A stretch of DNA of 64,000 nt from Symsagittifera roscoffensis (taxonomy: Eukaryota; Xenacoelomorpha; Acoela; Convolutidae), in the NCBI RefSeq assembly GCF_963678635.1, contig NC_087065.1, positions 26,309,254 through 26,373,253 of the forward strand, in the 5' to 3' direction. Positions 11,601 through 24,700 of the stretch are shown here, piece by piece. The notes under the pieces were generated by a model that saw only the letters and a program-made list of their open reading frames with translations, did not search any database and was not told where the DNA came from. A program made the position numbers and the translations under genes. How positions within the stretch are numbered: the first letter of the stretch is position 1; each line of letters begins with the position of its first letter.

Positions 11601-11935
11601 GTTTTCATTATTTATTAAGAGTAATGAAGGTAGTGAAGACTCTTATTTTGGTCTTGCTGATTTTTTTTTTCAGGAAAAGTCTTTAACTACAGATGTGCAT
11701 TCTTCTATATTGATGCATTTATGAATGCACTCAGGTATATATGCACTTTGAGTTCTATTGAAATTCATCTGCTAAAAATGGCGTAAATAGCGCTCTCCAA
11801 ATTTGAACGTGGAAATGGCGCAAAAAATTGTGAACGGTTTCTAGTTTCGAAAGTGGAATTTAATTTTTAGATTTCCAGCGGAATACAAAATTTATCAAGA
11901 CAATAGAATGTGTAATAAGCATAGGAAGTTAATGT
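11600..11935. repeat. Dispersed repeat, same family as 19480 and 41290
   Basis: Shared blocks are GTAGTGAAGACTCTTATTTT, TTTTTTTTCAGGAAAAGTCTTTAA, then TTTCTAGTTTCGAAAGTGGAATTTAATTTTTAGATTT and a TTATC end, all in the same order as at 19490-19750. Coding frames across it are chance. Confidence 0.45.
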
Positions 11936-11939
11936 ACTT

Positions 11940-12890
11940 CGCGGTAAAAAAAGCCGAAAATTTGTCCGAAATCTTTCAAGTCGAAAAAAAAATCAACAGG
12001 AGTTCCGACTTATGAACAGATAGTAAGTCCCCCTCGCCCACAAAACACGCAAGTACTCAGAAAACTTATTTACTTGGCAAATGAAAATAACTGAGCCCAC
12101 TAAGCTGATATAATAGGCCGAAATCTAATGAGCCCAAAAAAAAGAAAATGAAAAAATTTAAGACTAACAAGAAATTATGAAATTCCCCTCACTCTCAAAA
12201 CTTAAGCACACACAAACGTTTTTCGCTCATTGAATGATGCCAACAAGAAGATATAATACAGGACGAAACCTATCAAGCCGAAAAGAAGGAAAAAAAACAG
12301 CCGAAAAAATTGTTGTCATCAAAAACGTGAACTATTATTTCTATTGAAGTTCTTAGCATTTTGTAGAGGTGAGCATAAGAAATAAATTTCCGTTGATACG
12401 ACTGAAAATAATGTCATCAAGCTTAAAAAAATAGGCCGAAATCATTTGGACAGAATAAAGTTTTTAAGCGAAAACAAAGAAAAAATACGAAGTCAAGGCT
12501 AGTAAAATTGCAAACAGCAGAGGTAGATCAGAACACTAAAAGCAAGTATAATCTTTAAAAAAAACTATAAAGAAAAACAATTTAACAATAAGTCAACTAA
12601 GCCGACAAAAATTATGCAGACAATAAAACGCCGATCAGGTTTTTTTGAAACGGACTACTTCCTGTTAGGAAAAAGCAGGTCCTGACAGATTTGGACCCAG
12701 GAATTTTGCCGTCCCAGAGGCTTTCGTTACCTCCAGACTAAGTGTTCCGGGGAAGCAAAGAAAATTAAATTGATTATGAACAACCTAAATTTGTCATTTC
12801 TAATTTTGACATTCCTTGAACAAGATATTTGGGGAAAAAGTCCAATACCCGATTGCAATACCCTTGCTTATCGCAAGGGTAAAAAGCGCA
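11940..12890 (-). repeat. Minus-strand copy of the hairpin-bounded composite repeat
   Basis: Read on the minus strand the order is: a perfect head hairpin with arms ACCCTTGC and GCAAGGGT around 5 nt (about 12862-12882), ATTGCAATCGGGTATTGGAC, a tRNA-like block with CTTAGTCTGGAGGTAACG as A-box relic and GGTCCAAATC as B-box relic, AGGACCTG plus a T run (12650-12750), then an A/T-rich body with several TCGGCTTAGT / GGCCTATT blocks. It closely parallels the plus-strand copy at 39445. Confidence 0.6.
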
Positions 12891-13259
12891 ATTAAGTCGC
12901 CAACGTAATCAAAGTTTTTTTTACTGAAAGTTCTGTCCAACAGAAAAGTTGTGTTAGGTCCGTCACTGTGTCTATAAAACTCCAGTGATTGTTATATGTT
13001 TACTTAGATTACACCATAGTTCACTGTTGGAAGTATTTTGTATATTTCTCTTAGCACGGTAGTTTTGTCAGAAACTGCAGAAAATTTTTTTATTGCCAAA
13101 TGCTTGTTACCCAGTATCGAAAAAATCCCCACCGACCGAAATACAGTCAAGAGGTCAGTGTTATGAATATGGTTGTGCGCGAAACCCTTGTATATCAGAA
13201 TCATTGCATAATTACACAAGCGTAGCTTGTGTTATAGTATGAACTTTCTTTTTTTTTCC

Positions 13260-13700
13260 AATGTAAGATGCAATTGTTGCGACAAATTATGTTCATTTTG
13301 ATCCAGCTATTAAGTACAGCCAATGCTAAGGAAAGGATATTAACACAGACTATTATATTACAAATATCACTTTAGCTTCAAGGTATCATGGTTCTGTAGC
13401 GTAGAGATAGGGAAGGAGACCAGCAACAAAATAAGAGGGTTCGAACCTGAGCAGGGTCGGATGTTTTAAATGAACTTTTTCGTATACTAGTTAAAATGCG
13501 TCCGCTCTATAGATTGAGGCATGTTAGTTAGATTTTTTTTTTCAAATTGATTTGTACTGCTAATGCGTCATAATTGGCTTGCGTTACTTAGCAATTATGT
13601 ATACTCATAATTGGCGTGCGTCACTTATGAAATTTTGTAGACTCAAAGTTTTACTCATTCAGTTTTTCCCAGTAGTTTTATCGGTCATATTAACCTCTGT
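13260..13700 (+). repeat. tRNA-derived SINE, copy 1
   Basis: The pol III promoter relics are TAGCGTAGAGATAGG (A box, about 13397) and GGTTCGAACCTG (B box, about 13439). The 370 bp around them match 29124-29495 at roughly nine positions in ten, including ACAGCCAATGCT, TTTAGCTTCAAGGTATCATGG and the end block GACTCAAAGTTTTACTCATT. The copies lie 16 kb apart in the same orientation, so this is a dispersed SINE and not a tRNA gene. Confidence 0.75.
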
Positions 13701-15011
13701 GTTTAATACTTGTTTCATAACTGAATCGCATAATTATGCTTCTTTGGACGACAAAGGCTCGTGATTTGAGATCTTTTTTCCTAATGGAAATTTTTTGATC
13801 AGAGATAGATTTTGGATTATGTTCGTTTTTGGATTGCCATGTATCAACTCATTAGTTGTCGGCTTGGTTTAGTTGCCGCGGCACTGACTTTTCATATACG
13901 TCAAGCATTTCATACCATTTTAAACACTTTCTTAAACAACCGATCTTGCGAGCGTATTGTATACGAGCATTTTACTTTCATCCAACCCAATTCTCTTATT
14001 TTTAGGGGTAATATTTTTGGAGCAAATTGGGACTTTTTGTGGCACTTGAAATATATACGCCCTGAGCTCATATAGAAATATATTTGACCTGCGATCATTT
14101 TTTTGTGATTTGGTGGAATAAAAAAGTTAATTTGCTGGACTTAATTTTGCGTGCGTTAATGCAATTACCTATCGGTGATGTTCAATTCGTACCCGCGATT
14201 GATTTGACAGCAACGATAATATCCTAATTCTAACGCGTTCAAATATCTATTCCAAATTGAGTTCTGGCCAAGTAATTGAAGCTTAAATTCCCTTCTAGAC
14301 AGTTCTTCCTAGTTTCTCAACTTTTCAGTGCTTCTTGCGATTAGTTAGCGTTATCGAATTGGATCACATACTTTTTCATGATATAAACTTGTTTAACAAT
14401 ATCACTGAATCATTTAATGGAATGGTTTATAATTAGTTCAAAATCAGTGCCTTATAATGTACGTTTGGCCTGGATGTATCGTCGATGAGTGGAACTGCAA
14501 TGGTACAAGATCGAATGATTCAGTTCATGCTGTTCGGCTTTTTGCAATCTGAATTTTTTTGGCTTAAAAAAAAACAACGTCTCGTGGCCGTTCGTTTGTT
14601 GTCTTATTTTTTCAGGTTAGTAGCTACTGCTCGTGTTTTCTGTGTTGAAGCAATTTCACTGTGTTTTCTGGAGGTTGAAGCAATTTCACTATAGTTAAAA
14701 TTTCTTTCGATGTTTTCATGTAATGGTGCATGTAATTGAGTTCCAATTTTTGCTGATATGTTGTTTGAAAAAAAAACATCAGATACGATATTTGGACATT
14801 TTTTTTTGAATCTTTTGCTTTGACTTTTCATGCTCCTGAGGTCATCGGACAGAATGGATCCTTGCCCTAAGTTTTACCATGAATCTTGAGCTTTGAAAAT
14901 AGAAATAAAAAAATTCATTGTGTAATCTAAATTTTGTATTCAGACTCTAAAATTAGTCTCCCGTACAGACCTGAACCGAATTTTCTGGTTATGAGATAAT
15001 TCATTCGTTTT
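13701..15011. other. Intergenic AT-rich stretch
   Basis: No gene is recognised. About 13980-14300 shares blocks (GACCTGYGATCATTTTTT and neighbours) with 43140-43400, so it is probably an eroded copy of that repeat. A short duplication, GTTGAAGCAATTTCACT, occurs twice (about 14645 and 14673). Confidence 0.3.
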
Positions 15012-15290
15012 TGTTCCGACCCTTGGAAATGGGGAGGAACGTTGTAATCGGGTGTTTTAGTTTTTATCTTCTTTTGTTTTCCCCGCGAAATTAGCTATTA
15101 AAAATAATCATCGGATTAAATTTAGTGATAAACCATAATATAGACCTTTCAGTCGTGATTCGAACATAAAATTTTTCCAAAAAGTTTCCTATAGTCTAGA
15201 AAACCGGTTTTAAATTTTGATTTTACTCTAATTTTGAGCGAGTTAGGCTTACAATAGCTTATTCATGCTTAATTTAAGCTGTAAAATGTA
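15012..15290. repeat. TGTTCCGAC repeat, copy matching 45771-46065
   Basis: It begins TGTTCCGACCCTTGGAAATG and continues GGGGAGGAACGTTGTAATCGGG, GTTTTCCCCGCGAAATTAGC, ATCATCGGATT, GTCGTGATTC and AGGCTTACAA. The same blocks appear in order at 45771-46065, with an estimated three quarters of positions shared. Confidence 0.6.
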
Positions 15291-15439
15291 GTTTACCAAG
15301 TGAAGTTGTTTTTGTAGCGATTGTTTCGCCATTTGTTGTGCAATTTGCCTGTTTTATTATGAATGTCGAAAATGCCTCAGTTGCACGCGTTCTTTTAGAT
15401 CTTTTTATCACACGCAGAAAACACCATACTAATTTGAAA

Positions 15440-15442
<3 letters not shown>

Positions 15443-15494
<52 letters not shown>
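15443..15494. repeat. (AT)26 microsatellite
   Basis: Uninterrupted AT dinucleotides. Open frames that read through it as Ile-Tyr repeats on both strands are artefacts. Confidence 0.95.
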
Positions 15495-15498
<4 letters not shown>

Positions 15499-15765
15499 AT
15501 TATTGAAGACTATGATCGGAATGTTTTGTGTTGTTTTGCACATTAACCGGCTATCCCTGTTTTTGTATGGAAGGGTTAAGTTGAAATGTCATTTTTTTCT
15601 CAATAACGGTCTACCTGAAATTTCATCGGTTTGTAACCGCTTCGAAACTACTGGTCTGCCTGAATTCTTTAAGCTCGCAGTTGCATATGGCTTTTTCAAA
15701 ACGATTCATCGATACTAAGTAAAATCTTAATTCCTTTTTCGTCGGCTTCATTGTTTCGGTATCTA

Positions 15766-18110
15766 TCAGCCTAGTAAAAGAAAAAAAGCTTGAGAAAAAA
15801 TATGAACGTATAACGTATTGTTTTCTAGTAATAAAATCAATGGTTCTTTTTGTTTGCTTGGCACTTCCCCAACTGTAGTAGTAGTAGTAATAATAGACTT
15901 CAAGTTACCCCATGAAATGGGTAAGAATTTCTTAAAATGAGCAAAAATACAATCAAAATGGTTGCAACAATATCTACAAAAAGAACATCGGCATTTAAAG
16001 ACGACATAAGAAACGGAGAAGTTAAATTTTGACGAGCATAATCTGTTAAGAAAGATCCGAATCTGCCTGTTTGACAATTCTGATGTGTCTATAAGATTGT
16101 GACTCGACATATCAACAAAGTCATTGACGACATTCACTATCCGGTAGAAGAAACTCTTTGAAGTGAGATTTTTCAAAGATTTCCAAGGCTTCAACCTAAA
16201 TTTCGTAAGGATCGAGTAGGTTGCTAAATGTCAAAGAAGTTTTTGAAGTTTAAGCAATTTTTGCCTTGTCGAATAGAAGAGAAAAACCTATGATCTCGTT
16301 CAATTAGTTGGTAGCTTATTGGCAATGAATTTGATAAAGTCAGCAAACAGATGAAAGGATTGGACCCGTAGCACCATTTAAGACCAGGTCTAAGAACCAC
16401 ACAGGGTAATCATTCAGTAATCACTGGTTGAACAATTTGAGTGTTTCGAAATCATTGCTGGCATTCTTCTTATCGCAATATATAACTGAGGGAAACATTT
16501 TTGTACTGCTCAAGGTTTTCTGAAGCACTGCTTTATTTACTTTTTGAAACTTTTTACATTGGCTTCAATAACATCTAATTGTATCGGACCACTTCTGCGA
16601 CGCCGCGTTGTTCCCAGCCTGTTCAGCTCATGTACTGTTAGAGAACAATAATAAAAAGGAAGATTTCGACGCTTTCATTGCTTGATCAAGCAACACTGAT
16701 AAGTTGCGTTTCGAAAAACTTCAATCCATGTGTCGTTGAAACTGAAACCTCCTTATCTGATCATTATCCTGTCACCCTTTCGCGTTATGCAGATATAAAC
16801 GAAAGAAACTTTGACACCACAACTCAATTTGAGGTTAACTGCTTTGATCACGAAAAATTTAGGCTAACTCTTAAATTTGACAATCATATATCAAATATGC
16901 ATCACGATAATTAAATTAATGAAAAACAATATTCCGTAATATCAAAGATCAATATTAGAAAATAAGGCCAGATCAAGAACATTACCACATTTATGAGCAG
17001 GAGTGGCGACTATCTGTGATAACTCGCATTCATTAGTTAAAAAATCTACAACTTGTTGATCATCTGAGCGGCTTGACATCACAGCTTCCCTATTGACAGT
17101 CGGAATATTAAAATCCTCCAACACTAGCCACTGAAGTTTTCAAAAATCAAGGTGAATAACAAACTAAGCCTGTATTTTTAAAGCAAGATGATGAATTTTT
17201 GCTTCAACAACTGATGATGGAATAAAATAAACGAAGTGGAAGATAAAGTAAAATTATAACCATTAACTCGTTACTAAAACCAATCAAAAAGCAGAGGCCA
17301 AAATCAAACTTTTCAGTGAAGTGTACTTCAATCAAGGCGACTAAAGTGTCACTGCCAGCTAATAAAAAGGCATCCATGCCCTCCATGTGGGAGATGTATC
17401 TGTGAGAGAAGCATCAGCCAGATTTCAGTTAGGCTAAAAGAGACTAATACCTTGCGACAAAAGTGATTGAAAAATACTCAAGCGCCTCTTTAATGAAAAA
17501 GAAAGCTTTGACAATTAAACAGGCAAACAGAGAGTTCGTAAGAAACTTTACGATCTAGTCAATTTGTTAGAGCTCCAATAACTTTCCCATTTTTGATTCT
17601 TCATAATGCTTGCTCTGCCGGTGTTAGGTCAGGATTGATGTAAACTTCAGTTTAAAATGATGCTGCACGTAGTGCCTGTCTTCCGCAAGAACTGAGACAT
17701 TATGAGGATTTGAATTTGAGGAGTAGTAATTGTCTTCCTGTTTGTTCAATTATTTTAATCTCTATTGCTTGATTTGATGGTTTTTCAATGTCTAGTGCTT
17801 CTGCGATACTGTTAACAAGATCACGGTCTGTTTTCCAGCCATATGGCTTCGTCCCTTTTACAACTAAGTTAGTTTTCTTTTTGTCAAGAAGTCGCTGTTC
17901 ATTTTGTACTTCGTTGAAAAGCGTGGCTCTAGCATCATTCTCGTTCGTTAATTTCCAGTAGCACTTCAGCGTTTCAGCGTAGCTTTTCTCTTCATTAATT
18001 TTTCCAGACGAACAAGAACCACATGTAAACCTCCGCACGATGTCATAATCAACCGGGACAATTATCTTGGTTTTGACGGGGCCTGAATCTGAGCAGCAAA
18101 TCATGGTCAC
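15766..18110 (-). pseudogene. Scrambled LINE (CR1/L2/Jockey-like) remnant
   Basis: Minus-strand fragments, in element order: an ORF1-like piece (18110-17700; GTKPYGWKTDRDLVNSIAEALDI); an endonuclease start with the relic SLTEIWL (about 17440-17390); VLEDFNIP followed by VVDFLTNECELSQIV and HKCGNVLDLALFSN (17124-16942), which match the apurinic-endonuclease-like domain. The endonuclease C-terminal relic (VVETETSLSDHYPV) instead lies on the plus strand at 16678-16914. A minus-strand piece at 16194-15990 (KSFFYRIVNVVNDF...) resembles the C-terminal tail of such RTs. I see no credible RT palm. Many stops are present. Confidence 0.5.
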
Positions 18111-18775
18111 TTCAAAAAGTCGTCCTCGTCTGTATTGGTGTTTTTTCGCAATTTAGGTGCCATTGGAAATCACTAGAGCATCTCGCACACCGAGTTTTCT
18201 TTTAACAACTGGAAGTCAACCCGAGTTTGCCAGAAAACTTGACAAGCTTCAAGGAATTGCGGCCTACTGTAAATGTAAATAGAGAAATATGATTTCTTCG
18301 ATATTCGGGACTGTTGAATAGTTTGAGCTCAATTAATTAACTGATAAGTCGTTCCAGTGCCAGGACCATTCAACCGGATCTCTGAAATCCGGATCTGTTT
18401 AATGAGTTTATCACAACAATTAGGCTATTTCAATTTATGTCTATTCATTTCCAATTTGTGTTATGACGAGTTCCTTTACTTTTGGTTCCAAGACTTTTGC
18501 AGAGTTTTCCATGTTGTTTTAGTCGAACATTTTTCTATTCGTTTTTCCTCTTACTTCTATAAAATGATTAGTCACTTTCAAACGGAGCTCAAAGTTTTCT
18601 GAAGCAAATTTCAGCTTCGTCTCTGTGTTGATAAAATCATTTATTCCTAACTTAAGTTTTCCGTAGTTCAATATTTCAACGATTTAATAAACTGGTTGTA
18701 TGATATTGAATAATTTAATTAAACTAAGTCTGATCAACAGTTGTTGATTCCTTGCGGTGGAGTTTTATATTGAGT
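18111..18775. other. Upstream region of MMS19
   Basis: AT-rich, with no gene recognised. A remnant resembling the repeat tail (CAGCTTCGTCTCTGTG, about 18612-18627) lies 150 bp upstream of the MMS19 start. I see no TATA box that I would defend. Confidence 0.3.
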
Positions 18776-21700
18776 ATGATATCTTGTAACACAATGCGAG
18801 AGGTCTCATTGCTGTCATTGATTGAATCTCTGCAACAGAAGTTGACCAATGAGAAAGATGCAGACGAGAGATGCGAGGCGCTGCAAGAAATAGGCGAACA
18901 CATTGTCGAGAGAGGAGCAAGTTACAGCGAACAGGAAGCTCATTTTGTTTGGTATGTATGAGAAATTGATGAGAAAATTTTAGATCCAAATATTTCAAAT
19001 GTGTCCCTGACTTCTCTACGGGAAGACCTGAAAAAAGCTTTTGACAAAAAAAAGTTCAAAAAAAGTTTTCATCTTCATAAATAAATCATGAATTATTTTC
19101 AGCGAGTTCCTTGCAGCGAAATTGGCATCTGACTCAATCCAAGTAATTCCAGCAGTGTTGGATTGCAGTGTGAAGTTGTTCGCAAACAAGATTCCAAATT
19201 CTGACAGTCAGTTGGCATTAAAAGACGTAATACGGGTTCTGAAAGCGTCTTTGGATGAACTTTATGTGCAAAGCTTCACACAGAGTACTCGCTTAATGTC
19301 GTATAAATTATGCATTTTGGGACTGAAGTTATTATCCGACGATTGGTCGTCGTATAAAGGTCAGCATGAAGAAGCCTTGAAGTTGCTGGGAGGTGCTGAG
19401 CATGTTATTCTGCAAGTTATTAGAATGGTGAGAAACTATTAGCTTCAAAGACATTTTCTATTCTACAAGTTTTTCTAGTGTTTAAGAGTCGATGAACGTA
19501 GTTCAGACTCTTATAAAGATTGCGATGATTTTTTTTTCCGGAGAAGTCTTGAAATTTGTTTAGGCTCAAATTAACTTTTTTGTCGTTTGACTTTTGATTT
19601 CTTTTCAAGTTCAATTCATTTCCTTTTTTAAAATGAAGGCAAACTCCGCTATCGAACAGCAAAAGTGTAAAGGTTACGAAAAACGTGATCGTCTTCTAGT
19701 TTTGAAATTGGAATTTAATTTTCAGATTTTCCACCGAAATAAAAAGTTTACTTATTGATCCAGTTTTCTCAAATTGGGTCAATTATATCGAAAAAGTACC
19801 AGTCATAATTTTTTATAGAAATTCAAAGAGTTTTTAGGGCATCTATTGTTTCTCTTAGTTTAGAAAGTTGTGATTTTTTCGAAAAACAAGTCGGTACTTT
19901 TTTCTGTTTAATTGCGTACCTTGACTCTTTTCAATTTGTCTGTTTTGTTGGCTACGTTTTTTCTATTAGAGGTTTTAGTTGGCGGTAAAAATATGACATT
20001 TAAGCATAATGAAATTGGTCAAGAAATTTACCAAAAGGCTATGATTAAATTTGTTTAGAATATTCCGAAGTACATTACCGAAATATGAGATTTCCGCTAT
20101 TGTTTAGGTTGATGGCGAGAAAGATCCAAGGAACCTTCTTCATACGTTCCACCTAATTCAAATACTAGCCTCGTGGCGTCACTTACAATCCCATATGTAC
20201 GTTTTAAGCGAAGAGCTATTCGAAGTATTTTCCTGTTACTTTCCGATCGAATTCAGAAACGAAGAGGAGGAAAAACTGGACAAGGAAATCGGAGTGTCCA
20301 GGTCAGATTTGAAGACGGCTCTGATGAATTGTTTTATGGCTACTGATTTGTTTGCAGAACATGCTATTCCTTTCTTCCTGGATAAGCTGACAGCTGAAGT
20401 TATATTGGCAAGTATTTTGAGGCAAATTTGAAAATTTGCGAAACGTAAAATAATGAAAAGGTTTTGAGCAGAAATTTTAAAGTTTGCTTGAATTGCCACA
20501 TGTTTTCTGTTTTGTTGAAATGATCTAATATGGCGTTTGACTTTCTAAGATTTAAAAAAGTTAGATGACCGTTGAAAAGATAATTTCGGTAGTTTAAATT
20601 CCAATGTTAAGTAACAACTGTTTGCTAATAAGATCATAAGCGATAACTGAAATAAGAGATTACCAAAGGTGACAAATGCTCCGAAGGTTAGTACCTGTCA
20701 ACTAAGTCTAGCATCGGTGTAGAGTTGGTCGATTGACAGATGTTATCATGAACATAAACTAAACGATAAGTGAACTAATGTAATCACTATGACATTCCCC
20801 TTGATATGAAATGAAATTGTACAAGTACAATGAATGATGGTTAATGACACAGAAAGTTTTAATGGAAGTTTAAAGGCTCATCATGTTAAAGGATAAATGA
20901 ATTGAAATTAAAATGACTCCATGATGGAAAATCAAGTACTCAAAATGTTAGTTTTATGAACGGGCATGAAGGTTTAATAACTGAATTTTTGAATTTTGAC
21001 TGATCCAGTCAGCCCTCTCCTTGGACTTCGTCGGCTTTTCAAAATGTTTTCAATTACTTTGTGTTTCCCCCTTGTAATATCTGATCGATCATCACTCCCC
21101 CATCTTAGTAACCGCAGTGCGTTTTCTTCCACTTTCTCGTGATGTCGTATATTGAATACTGCTAATGGAATCTTGGCTCGAATATGATACCAAACGTTTT
21201 TTTTTCCTTTTTCCTTAGGTCCACCGATTTTATCCGAAGGCGCACTAGTAGATTGCACCATCGGTGGCTCATCCTCTTCGATCGCGTCGTCCGTTTTTTC
21301 CGTTTTAGAAATTTCTTCTTTCCCCGCTCGTTTCGGTCCTTGCTTCTTTTCTCGTGTTCCGCCTTGTTTATCACTATTTTCCGTAACATTTGCCGCGCTA
21401 GCCTCTTCTTCCGATTGTGCCCCTTGTGGTTGAATTTCTGTTTGGGCATCCTCCCGATTTTCCGGTGGCATTGTCGCCACCGGTAGTTTCCCTGACGCCG
21501 TTCTTCGCGTTATCAGTGGCTGGTGGTCCTCCTCGTCCGATTCTGTCTCGTTATTCGGCTCGAATCGCCGTCCCTTCGGGGCCTCGTGCTTGGCACATTG
21601 GCGGCCAGTTTGTTCCGCAAACCCTGTGGCGTAGGAGGTTTTGGAATTTGTTTCCTGACGTTCCTTGCTATTGCGGGAGATTTCTTGATGGCAAGTCCAG

Positions 21701-24700
21701 ATTTCCTAAGTAGATGACCATTACTCATTTTTAACGTGTGTTCGCTTTCCGCGACAATTTGATGTTTGAGTAATCTACACCTTTTTGTATTTTTATTTCC
21801 GGTTTGCTGGAAGACGGACACCAATGGCCCTGCAGTCTCGATGGAATCTGCCGTGACCCTTGCTGATGGCTCGTTGTCCTGATTCAGGCTCTGCTATCAC
21901 TTAAGAGGAGAGGGTGATTACGTCTATTTCCGTTCTCCGAATCGGATCTGACCCCCCAATTAGTGTCCGCTGGGCTGGCCATATCTCCGTTGCTGGGTCT
22001 CGTTGGTCTAAACAAGTAGGTTTAGATTTAATTACGTTTGACCAGTTCAGGTTTCTTAAGGAGGGTTTTTTTGTTAGATTTCTTAAAACTGTATTGGCCT
22101 CTCAACCGTGATGAGCTTCGAATGGAGTTATCTATAGAGTGGCGTTTTTTGAGAATCGTAACGCTCCGAGGGCCCTTTCCCGCATTTTCTCTAAGGGTTC
22201 CATTTTTCTTCCTGCGCATAAGTTAAGATCGAGTTTTTTAAACTGCCAATTGTTCGTTTAACACACCCTGTAGCTCGGTGATCGTTGACTGGAGATTGCA
22301 TTATTTCGATTCCCTCGCTGTTGCAAAATGTTTTCAATTCTTGCGACATAAAATTGGTACCTTGATCCACATGAGTTTTCCTTGGTACACCGTGATCGTT
22401 TATGTTCTAGGCAATTTCAAAATTTTATCCGAGCGATTATTTCCGCAAACCATTGCCTTTCCGCAAACCATTCGGCTACTATGACATACATCCTAGATTC
22501 CTTTAAGTAATTAATCGGCCCCCAAAAGTCTAATTGTAGTGATTCATTTGGTTCTTTTGATTCTGGAATGGTTTCTAAATCTTCTTTACTACACATAGTT
22601 TTAGGATTCTTACCAGCTGCGGTGCACTCTGCAATTTTCGGCCATCGCCGCAATGTTCCTATGAATATAGGGGAACCAGACATCTTTGGCTGCCGCAAAC
22701 ATATTTGATTTGCCATCATGATAGTAGTGCAGTCTGTTATTAATGGCTTTGTGTAGGATATTAGGTATTACTAATTTATCGTCCATCCGTAGCATTTTGT
22801 CGCGTACGTGAAAATCATTGACAAATTGTGAATAGTAACGATTCATGTTGTGCACCTTTTGTTGTATATCCGGGTCCTTTGCTTTCACCATTTCGTAAAT
22901 AGCTTGTAGTTGTGGGTCCGATGCGTGTTGTGACTCGATACATTTTAGGTTAAATAATTCCGGAAGGGTGGTATTCTTCTGTACAATTTTACAATTTTTT
23001 GGCACTATTGACATCACACAGTTTTTCGGGTTCACCGTTGGAAAAGTTTCTCCTGAAAATGCCGAAGGAATAGATAGTACAGTATTCGTTTTAATCACAG
23101 TCGTCGCCGTCGTAATCGCTTGCAGTGTTGGGTTTCCGTCTTATTCTTCTATTTCATTTTTGCTCTCGCTTGTGTCAATACTCGGGTGTCGTTCCAAAAC
23201 TCGTTTTGTTTTTCGAAATGCTTTTTCCATGTTGTTTGAATGTTTGATAAATTTGAATTGTTTATAAGGAGTTCGCCTCTGTCTTTTAAATTAGTAATCG
23301 CTCCAACTATTTTTAGATTTCTTCCGCCTAACCGTCGGCTTCCCTGACGTGGTTGATTCCGATTGGCTGAGCCATTTACACATGTTACTTCGTCCTCTCG
23401 CGGTTGGAATGGGACATAGTTTGCTGTATTTCTATTGGGTGAAACTTGCTTAGGTGAGGCATATTGCTGATTTATTTTCGGTCCTCCGGATGACAACGAA
23501 CTCTTTAATCCAAAGGTGCGATTAATCGAATTAATTTTCGCGACGGTAAACATGCTATCATACTGTGAAACAGGCTTGGCAAGACTGCTAGGGCTTCCAG
23601 ATAGGTAATCTGCTAGGCCAATTTTTGCCCCCGGTTTGTATTCCACCGAGAAATCGAATGGAAATAATCTATCTAACCATCTGGTTAGGCGGCTGAACAT
23701 TGTTTTGTTTTTCCCGTTTAACAATGATACAAGAGCCATATGATCTGTAACGATCAAAAACGTTCGCACCAACGCATAATTCCGAAAATATTCCGCCCTC
23801 CCATAACTGCTATCATCTCTAGTTCATTTGTTGAGTATCGTTTTTTGGCGTCATTCAGGTATCGCGATGCAAAAGAGATCGGTCGCCATCCCTCTGTTCC
23901 GAGTTGCTCGAGCACGGCTCCTAATCCGTTATGACTTGCGTCACAAACTATTCGGATGTCTTTATGAACATCGAATTGTTTTAGCTCTACGATGTTTGCG
24001 ACCTGTGTTTTTAAGTTATCAAATGACGCCTGACATTCCGGTGTCCACACGTATTCATTTTTCCGACTAAGTAAAGGGCGTATCGGCATCGAAGATTCTG
24101 CAAGCGCCGGCATATACTTATGCAAGCTGTGGATTGATCCCATAAAACATTTGCGCGGTGACAACGTGCGCGGCGGTTTAAAAGCTTCGATAGGTGCAGT
24201 TTTCCGAACCAATGGGGTTTTGCCTGCTGACGTGATCTTATGTCCGAGCCATTCACATTCACGTTGCGCAAATTTATAATTTGACAGTTTTAACGACATA
24301 ATTTCTTCAGAATCTTTTCGACCGTCGAGATATGTTCGATTTCTGACCCTTTCGTTGTAATTAAAATATCGTCAATGTGCCTGTGCAAATTCCGACAAAA
24401 TGGAATCCATCACTCTTTGGAATTCCGCCGGCATAGTTTTTAAGCCGTAAAACCCCGTTTTAAAACGATATGTTCCCGGCGATCTTCCCCCAACTAATGA
24501 AAAATTACATTGAACGCTAGTTTCCGGAATGAGTGGTATTTGGCCGCATGCGTAAGTTAGATCCATCGTAGAAAAATAAATATCACCTACCTTTTTTTCG
24601 GTAATCGTTTGGCCGACCGTGTCCATTAGTTCCTCGATATTCGGCATTTGATATTTATTTTTGTGGACTTGCTTGTTTAATTCCGGGGCCTCTAGCGCTA

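Noticed and set aside
15274-15718. Open frames on both strands across the (AT)26 tract, encoding Ile-Tyr repeats
   Set aside because: The frames exist only because AT repeats lack stops; there is no family resemblance on either side.
17207-17220. CTGATGATGG as a hammerhead ribozyme core
   Set aside because: No matching GAAAC box and no flanking stems are found nearby.
21184-21717. Plus-strand frames opposite the intron-3 Ty3 element
   Set aside because: They are antisense shadows of the element's minus-strand C-terminal coding region.
20974-21824. Envelope gene in the intron-3 Ty3 element
   Set aside because: The region is charged and lacks a signal peptide, a membrane helix and cysteine patterns.
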